A stretch of DNA of 64,000 nt from assembly GCA_965220095.1 (NCBI GenBank), contig OZ244805.1, positions 3,286,001-3,350,000 of the forward strand. Reading direction: 5' to 3'. The stretch comes from Bin87 sp965220095 (lineage in GTDB: Bacteria; Chloroflexota; Dehalococcoidia; Lucifugimonadales; UBA3495). Both the position numbers and the translations under genes were made by a program. Shown in pieces: positions 58,858-64,000 of this stretch. The first letter of the stretch is position 1. Each line of letters starts with the position of its first letter. The notes under the pieces were generated by a model. The model did no database searches, was not told the DNA's origin, and worked only from the letters and a program-made list of their open reading frames with translations.

Positions 58858-59625
58858 ATGTCCGGCCATTCCAAGTGGTCTACCATTAAACGGCAAAAAG
58901 GTGCGAACGACACCAAGCGCGGAGCCCTCTTCACCAAGCTTGCCCGCAACATCTCGCTGGCCGTTAAAGAAGGCGGTGGCGGTGATGCGGAGATGAACTT
59001 CCGGCTGCGTATCGCTATCGATCAGGCCAAGTCCGCCAATATGCCGCTGGACAACATCAATCGGGCCGTTCGCCGCGCCAGCGGTGAAGGGGGCGAAGGG
59101 TTGGAAGACTTCGACGAGGTTACCTACGAAGGGTACGGCCCCGACGGTGGCGCCATTCTGGTGAAAGCCCTCACCACCAACCGGAACCGCACGGCGTCCG
59201 AAGTCAGGTCATTGTTCAACAAAACCGGCGGCAACCTTGGCGACTCCGGCTGCGTTGCCTGGAACTTCGAGTCGCGTGGTGTCATCACGCTGGAGATAGA
59301 TGACCCGGCGGTTGCCGAGGAATTGAGCCTGGCGGCCATTGACGCAGAAGCCGACGATGTGAAATTTGAAGACGGCATTCTCGAGGTGTTCACTTCCCCG
59401 GAACATCTGCTATCGGTGAAAATGGCTCTGGAGAAAGAAGGAGCCGAACCGTCATCGGCCGACCTGTCCATGGTCCCGAAAACGATCATTCCACTGGACG
59501 CCAGGGCGGCGGAGCAAACCCTACGATTGCTGGACGGTCTGGAAGAGTTGGCTGACGTTCAAAAAGCCTATACCAACGCCGATTTCCCCGCCGAAGTTTT
59601 GGAGCGATACGGCGCGTCGGCGTAA
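58858..59625 (+). CDS. YebC/PmpR family translational/transcriptional regulator
   Basis: 255 aa. SGHSKWSTIKRQKGANDTKRG is the family start. GGGDAEMNFRLRIAIDQAKSANMPLDNINRAVRRASG, VTYEGYGPDGGAILVKALTTNRNRTASEVRSLFNKTGGNLG and DLSMVPKTII follow. YebC proteins help ribosomes at difficult proline stretches (YebC2) or act as DNA-binding regulators; the two are hard to tell apart here. AAGGAGGTGGTG before the ATG. It heads yebC-ruvC-ruvA, a common order. Confidence 0.96.
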   Translation: MSGHSKWSTIKRQKGANDTKRGALFTKLARNISLAVKEGGGGDAEMNFRLRIAIDQAKSANMPLDNINRAVRRASGEGGEGLEDFDEVTYEGYGPDGGAILVKALTTNRNRTASEVRSLFNKTGGNLGDSGCVAWNFESRGVITLEIDDPAVAEELSLAAIDAEADDVKFEDGILEVFTSPEHLLSVKMALEKEGAEPSSADLSMVPKTIIPLDARAAEQTLRLLDGLEELADVQKAYTNADFPAEVLERYGASA

Positions 59626-59640
59626 AGCCCGGCGTATTTC

Positions 59641-60177
59641 GTGTCTGTTTATCCAATGCGGGTATTGGCCATCGATCCAGGGACTCTGCGTATGGGTTAC
59701 GCTGTTCTCGATGGAGCCCCCACCCCGGAAGCCGATGATTACGGCGTAGTAGCCCTGCCAGCGTCCATGCCCATCGAGAACCGGTTGTACCAACTCCATA
59801 GCCACATCCTGAACATGATCCACATCTTCCAGCCCGACGCCATCGCGGTCGAAGACCCATTCGTCGGCAGAGGCGAGCGTGCGTTCATAAAATCGGCGCT
59901 CGCGATCGGACAGGCGCAGGCAGTCGTGTTGATTGGCGCGGCAAGTCAGGGAATCCCAGTGCACCGGTATGCGCCGGCCACCGTGAAACGCGCAGTAACC
60001 GATTACGGCGCCGCCACCAAAGAGCAGGTGCAGCGGATGACGGCTTCTACTCTGGGCCTGACCACGATGCCGGAATCCGATGCTGCCGACGCGCTCGCCG
60101 TGGGATTGTGCCACCTGTTTGAAACCAGTCCCGGAGATTTGGCGTCGCGGGAGATCAGGCCCGGCGAGGAACGCTAA
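59641..60177 (+). CDS. ruvC: Holliday junction endonuclease RuvC
   Basis: 178 aa. Resolves four-way junctions. Catalytic acidic residues Asp 12 (LAIDPGTLRMGYA), Glu 71 (AIAVEDPFVG), Asp 147 and Asp 150 (ESDAADALAVGLCHL). It starts at GTG 59641, 15 bases after yebC; ruvA begins 3 bases later. ruvB is not adjacent; uvrB follows instead. Confidence 0.95.
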   Translation: MSVYPMRVLAIDPGTLRMGYAVLDGAPTPEADDYGVVALPASMPIENRLYQLHSHILNMIHIFQPDAIAVEDPFVGRGERAFIKSALAIGQAQAVVLIGAASQGIPVHRYAPATVKRAVTDYGAATKEQVQRMTASTLGLTTMPESDAADALAVGLCHLFETSPGDLASREIRPGEER

Positions 60178-60180
60178 CCG

Positions 60181-60765
60181 GTGCTGGTCGGCGTCCGTGG
60201 CGCGCTGGAAGCCGTTGGGCCCGATTGGGTCAACGTGCAGGTCGGCGGAATCACATTGCAGGTGTTTGTTCCGGCATCAGACATCCACGCCCTGGGCTCT
60301 ATAGGAACGCCGGTGCGGCTCAGCACGGTGTTGCGTATCCAGAACGAGCAACCCGTTTTGTACGGATTCTCGGATGCCGGTGCGGTGGAGTTGTTCGCCG
60401 CTTTGACCAGCGTGTCCGGCATCGGACCGCGTTCGGCGATGTCCGTGCTGTCGGAGCTGGGAGAAGATGGTTTCCGCCAGGCTATTGCCGCCGAAGATGT
60501 CGCAGCATTGAGCCGGGCCCAGGGCGTGGGTCGGCGCACTGCCCAGCGCATCGTGCTGGAACTGCGCGGCAAGTTGCCCGCAGCGGATGCTGACGAGGGC
60601 GGCAGCGGCGGCGTAGACGGCGACGTAGATGTTGTCGAAGCCCTCACAGCCTTGGGAATGTCCCTGGCAGATGCCCGCCAATCAGTAGCGGCGCTGGACC
60701 TCCCGCCCGACGCCTCCACCGAAGACAAGATACGACAGGCGTTGGTGCGGATTGGCGGCGGTTGA
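60181..60765 (+). CDS. ruvA: Holliday junction branch-migration protein RuvA
   Basis: 194 aa. OB domain (GVRGALEAVGPDWVNVQVGGITLQVFVP), tandem helix-hairpin-helix motifs (FAALTSVSGIGPRSAMSVLSEL and AALSRAQGVGRRTAQRIVLELRGKL), an acidic/Gly linker, and domain III (DVVEALTALGMSLADARQSV) that contacts RuvB. Starts at GTG 60181. Confidence 0.96.
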   Translation: MLVGVRGALEAVGPDWVNVQVGGITLQVFVPASDIHALGSIGTPVRLSTVLRIQNEQPVLYGFSDAGAVELFAALTSVSGIGPRSAMSVLSELGEDGFRQAIAAEDVAALSRAQGVGRRTAQRIVLELRGKLPAADADEGGSGGVDGDVDVVEALTALGMSLADARQSVAALDLPPDASTEDKIRQALVRIGGG

Positions 60766-60810
60766 AATCCACAGCGTCAGCGACACCGCATGAACCGACC
60801 GGCATTCCGG

Positions 60811-60816
60811 TATAAT
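60811..60816 (+). promoter_or_regulatory. -10 element (TATAAT) upstream of uvrB
   Basis: A perfect TATAAT lies 80 bases before the uvrB ATG; no good -35 at 16-18 bases. Confidence 0.4.
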
Positions 60817-60895
60817 CGAACCCGATTGGAACGTATCCGGCGCTGACTTGGCTGGCGCTGAGGTACCCTGAGCCACTGCACCCGGAGCTGAGGAA

Positions 60896-62896
60896 ATGGC
60901 TGATTTTCAGCTGGTAGCCGATTTCGGATTGATGGGAGACCAACCGCAGGCGGTGGAGAAACTTGCGGCCGGCATCAGTGAGGGCTTGGGTCATCAAACC
61001 CTGCTCGGCGTTACCGGCAGCGGCAAGACGTTCACCATGGCCAACATCGTGCAGCAGGTACAACGCCCCACGATTGTGATTGCCCACAACAAGACACTGG
61101 CGGCACAGTTGGCCACCGAGTTCAAGGAATTCTTCCCTCACAATGCCGTTGAATACTTCGTTTCCTATTACGATTACTACCAACCTGAAGCCTACATCCC
61201 TCGCACCGATACCTACATCGAAAAGGACAGCAGCGTTAACGAGGAACTGGACAAGCTGCGCCTCGCGTCCACTACGTCGTTGCTCACCCGGCGGGACACC
61301 CTGATCGTAGCCTCAGTGTCGTGCATCTACGGTTTGGGAGACCCATCCGACTACTTCGAGATGGTCGCCCAGGTCGAAGTAGGTCAGGAGTATAACCGTC
61401 GCGCGCTGCTGCGCCAGTTAATTGATATGCAGTACGAGCGCAACGATACCGATCTGGCGCGCGGCCGGTTCACCGTGCGCGGCGACACACTGGAAATCGT
61501 ACCGGCCTACGAGGAGTTCGCGGTGCGCATCCAGTTCTTTGGGGACGAAGTGGAGCGCATCCTGACGCTGGACACTCTCACCGGCGAGGTTCTCAATGAA
61601 CGGCAGGATTTTGCCGTTTACCCGGCCAAGCACTTCGTAACCAGCCGCGAAAAGCTGGACGCCGCGCTGGTCGACATTGAGGCGGAGATGCACGAACGCG
61701 TCGGGTGGTTCCGGGAACAGGGCAAGTTGCTGGAAGCCCAGCGCCTGGAGCAACGCACCCGTTACGATATGGAAATGCTGGACGAAACCGGATTCTGCGC
61801 CGGCGTAGAGAACTACGCGCGCCACCTTTCCCGCCGCGAGCCGGGCAGCCCGCCCTGGACACTGCTGGATTATTTTCCCGGGGACTACCTGATGTTCGTG
61901 GACGAGTCGCACATGACGCTCCCGCAAGTACGGGGTATGTATAACGGCGACATCTCGCGCAAAACCACGCTGGTGGAATTCGGGTTCCGGCTGCCGTCCG
62001 CGTTGGACAATCGCCCGTTGCACTTCAAGGAATTTGAAGACCACATCAACCAGATTGTTTACGTGTCCGCAACACCGGGCCCGCTGGAACTGGAAAAATG
62101 CAGCTCCGTAGTTGAGCAGGTGATCCGGCCCACGGGATTGCTGGACCCGACGGTTGAAGTGAAGCCAACCACGGGTCAAATCGACGACCTGCTGCACGAA
62201 ATCCGGCTGCGGGTCGATGTGCAAGAACGCGTGCTGGTAACGACACTAACCAAGCGCATGGCCGAAGAACTCGCCGACTACCTCTCGGAAGCGGGGATTC
62301 GCAATCACTATTTGCACTCCGATATAGAAACCCTGAACCGCATCGAAATCCTGCGAGACCTGCGCCTGGGAATCTATGACGTGGTGGTGGGCATCAACCT
62401 TTTGCGGGAAGGGCTCGACCTGCCGGAAGTCAGCCTGGTTGCGATACTCGACGCTGACAAAGAGGGCTACCTGCGTTCCACCACGGCGCTGGTCCAGACC
62501 ATCGGACGCGCCGCCCGTCATTCCTCCGGCCACGTCATAATGTACGCTGACCGCATTACAGATTCCATGAAACGCGCCATTGACGAGACCTACCGTCGGC
62601 GTTCCATTCAACACGCGCACAACCAACGGCACGGGATTGAGCCCCAATCCATTCACAAGGCTGTAAAAGACCTGACCGACGATCTTCGCGGCGTCGCCGA
62701 AAACAAGGCGGCGTATCAGGTTGCCCGGGAAGAGATGTCCCGGGATGACATGTACCGGGTGGTCAAGGACCTGGAGTTTCAGATGAAGCAGGCAGCCCGT
62801 TCACTGGAATTCGAAAAGGCGGCACACCTGCGCGACGAAATGCTGGAACTCAAAAAACTGCTGGTGGTCGAAGAGAAGATGCTGGCAATCAGGTAG
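60896..62896 (+). CDS. uvrB: Excinuclease ABC subunit B
   Basis: 666 aa, normal. Damage-verifying helicase of nucleotide excision repair. Walker A GVTGSGKTFTMAN, beta-hairpin region YDYYQPEAYIPRTDTYIEKDSSVNEELDKLRLAS, Walker B FVDESHMTLPQ, and the helicase half DVVVGINLLREGLDLPEVSLVAILDADKEGYLRS with QTIGRAARHSSG. The C-terminal UVR motif reads LEFQMKQAARSLEFEKAAHLRDEMLELK. No uvrA or uvrC neighbours. Confidence 0.98.
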   Translation: MADFQLVADFGLMGDQPQAVEKLAAGISEGLGHQTLLGVTGSGKTFTMANIVQQVQRPTIVIAHNKTLAAQLATEFKEFFPHNAVEYFVSYYDYYQPEAYIPRTDTYIEKDSSVNEELDKLRLASTTSLLTRRDTLIVASVSCIYGLGDPSDYFEMVAQVEVGQEYNRRALLRQLIDMQYERNDTDLARGRFTVRGDTLEIVPAYEEFAVRIQFFGDEVERILTLDTLTGEVLNERQDFAVYPAKHFVTSREKLDAALVDIEAEMHERVGWFREQGKLLEAQRLEQRTRYDMEMLDETGFCAGVENYARHLSRREPGSPPWTLLDYFPGDYLMFVDESHMTLPQVRGMYNGDISRKTTLVEFGFRLPSALDNRPLHFKEFEDHINQIVYVSATPGPLELEKCSSVVEQVIRPTGLLDPTVEVKPTTGQIDDLLHEIRLRVDVQERVLVTTLTKRMAEELADYLSEAGIRNHYLHSDIETLNRIEILRDLRLGIYDVVVGINLLREGLDLPEVSLVAILDADKEGYLRSTTALVQTIGRAARHSSGHVIMYADRITDSMKRAIDETYRRRSIQHAHNQRHGIEPQSIHKAVKDLTDDLRGVAENKAAYQVAREEMSRDDMYRVVKDLEFQMKQAARSLEFEKAAHLRDEMLELKKLLVVEEKMLAIR

Positions 62897-62907
62897 CGGA
62901 GCAACCC

Positions 62908-63990
62908 CTACGATTGTTGCGCCAGGTTGGTCACCAGATTGTAGATGAACCAGCCGTCGCCGGTCTGAAAAGTCTGCGGTTTTGCGGTTTGGGCGTCGCG
63001 CATAATGCCGATACCGTCGCGGTAAGGCTCAAAGGACACGATGCGGTCATAGCGCACGCGGAACCGCTTGCGAGGCCCGTGGAAGTAAATGTGCTTGCTG
63101 GTTACGCCCAGCAGCCCGGTATCGGCGTGAACCGTTTCCTCCCACTCTATTGGGCGGCTGCGGAAAGTTCGAGGGCTGTAGTACAGTCCTTTGGCGACGC
63201 GGATGCTTACGCCGTGAGATGTGCCGCGCCGTTCTCGCCGAGTAGCCACTTCGTAATAGTCCACCCCGTCAATCACCCACACCAGGTGCTCGGATTTCAT
63301 CAGGTTGAAAGGCACCTGCGGAATATCGCCCAGCCGGTCTGGAATAATCCCCTCCGCCGCCTCTCTGATAACCGCTGATTTGACCATATTGTTGTAAGCG
63401 CCGTTCGCGTCAACGTCCGAGTGAGTAAGGTCAAAATGTTGCAGGTAGCGAATTAGCGCATTTTCCTCGTCCAGCGAAAGAACACCGTCCTCCAGGGAAC
63501 CCTCAACCGCGGCTTCCCACGCCTGCGACAGTAACAACCGCCGTTCGGTTGACGACAGTTCCGATTCCCCCAGCGTAGCCGCCAGTTCGCCCAAGTGATT
63601 ATCGCCGTCCGTTGTAGCCAGCGCCGCCAGCCGGGCGTCCAGCATCAGCCGGTCGTGGACGGCACGCTCGAGTTGGGCAACGGTGGCTTGGCCGGCCGCA
63701 TTCTCTGCTTCCAGAGCAAATTGGTCTCGGAAATCGCGTAGCCGGGCCTCTTCTTCCTGCGTCAGAATCCCATCCGCCAACCCTTCTTTGACGGCCTGAT
63801 GCCAGCCCTCGGCGATAACTGCCCGGATGCCATCGTCATCAATAAAAGAACTGCCGGCGATGGCCGCCAAATTATCCAGCAGGGCCGCCTCGCTGAAATC
63901 TGGCTTGCCAGCCGCCTCCGCCACCAACCCCACCATACGCTGCCATCCAGCCTCATGCGTTTTTTCGCATTCCTTGTGCTGGCTGCGCAT
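62908..63990 (-). CDS. Hypothetical protein with TerB-like helical repeats and a C-terminal PH-like domain
   Basis: At least 360 aa; the frame stays open to the window edge, so the start could lie beyond 64000. Residues about 35-105 and 115-190 contain two helical units (EEEARLRDFRDQFAL, SLDEENALIRYLQHFDL) with acidic calcium- or metal-like turns, resembling TerB/EF-hand-like modules. The last 130 residues are all-beta: VWVIDGVDYYEVATRRERRGTSHGVSIRVAKGLYYSPRTF, then TSKHIYFHGPRKRFRVRYDRIVSFEPYRDGI, like a bacterial PH-fold domain. No signal or membrane helix. Function unknown; it converges on uvrB with an 11-base gap. Confidence 0.72.
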   Translation of the reverse strand: MRSQHKECEKTHEAGWQRMVGLVAEAAGKPDFSEAALLDNLAAIAGSSFIDDDGIRAVIAEGWHQAVKEGLADGILTQEEEARLRDFRDQFALEAENAAGQATVAQLERAVHDRLMLDARLAALATTDGDNHLGELAATLGESELSSTERRLLLSQAWEAAVEGSLEDGVLSLDEENALIRYLQHFDLTHSDVDANGAYNNMVKSAVIREAAEGIIPDRLGDIPQVPFNLMKSEHLVWVIDGVDYYEVATRRERRGTSHGVSIRVAKGLYYSPRTFRSRPIEWEETVHADTGLLGVTSKHIYFHGPRKRFRVRYDRIVSFEPYRDGIGIMRDAQTAKPQTFQTGDGWFIYNLVTNLAQQS

Positions 63991-64000
63991 AAACCCGGCT

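Overview
The window looks like chromosomal DNA from a member of the Chloroflexota, most likely a SAR202/Dehalococcoidia-like lineage. This placement is an inference. It rests on the moderately high GC content, a division cluster reduced to rsmH-ftsA-ftsZ with no murein genes between them, a B12-dependent ribonucleotide reductase with NrdR, a tig-clpP-clpP-clpX block, a dprA-topA-xerC block, an EF-P without the usual PGKG loop, and a wealth of acyl-CoA, CoA-transferase, GMC-oxidoreductase and SMP-30/NHL genes. No rRNA or tRNA gene, CRISPR array or intact insertion sequence was found.

Layout. 1-2355: two tandem paralogous peptide-type ABC solute-binding lipoprotein genes on the minus strand, the first cut by the window edge. 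Each has a similar promoter, and one promoter spacer carries a Fur-box-like palindrome. 2606-7456: a minus-strand operon (two enoyl-CoA hydratases, PHP phosphoesterase, acyl-CoA ligase, ketopantoate-reductase-like protein) ending at a clear terminator. Facing it, 7491-10207 is a plus-strand operon of family I CoA-transferase parts arranged A, B-A fusion, B; the fused B domain lacks the catalytic Glu motif. 10207-12060 is an accessory patch: a MITE-like element, a retropepsin-like protease, dispersed repeats, a promoter followed by a 211-bp segment closed by a perfect 12-bp inverted repeat, and an unrecognised C-rich ORF. 12093-14362 is a TPP-riboswitch-controlled thiG-thiE-thiS operon with one hypothetical gene.

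14400-29037: RidA, MFS transporter, fmdB-groES-groEL (with terminator), a divergent two-component system, a molybdopterin-domain protein, a CopD-like membrane protein, SDR, zinc-ribbon protein, SirB1-like protein, DM13 protein, SMP-30 protein, GMC oxidoreductase and dprA. 29069-36371: topA, xerC-like recombinase, aroQ, efp, xseA, xseB and a formyltransferase. 36372-40685: tig-clpP-clpP-clpX (minus). 41201-44978: rsmH, ftsA, ftsZ and a terminator. 45165-49472: nrdR, two unknown small genes, nrdJ. 49660-52535: pdxA, proC, yggT and a P-loop kinase.

52674-58709: a leucyl aminopeptidase gene broken by a one-base frameshift, an NHL-repeat gene interrupted by an in-frame TAG, two VOC paralogs flanking a membrane protein with a QEGR-repeat tail, and a MATE exporter. 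58858-63990: yebC, ruvC, ruvA, uvrB and an unknown TerB-like protein that may continue past the window.

Two features run through the window. About 15-bp tandem microduplications recur at gene boundaries, often carrying or touching ribosome-binding sites. Several promoters share an extended -10 of the form TGC-TATNNT.
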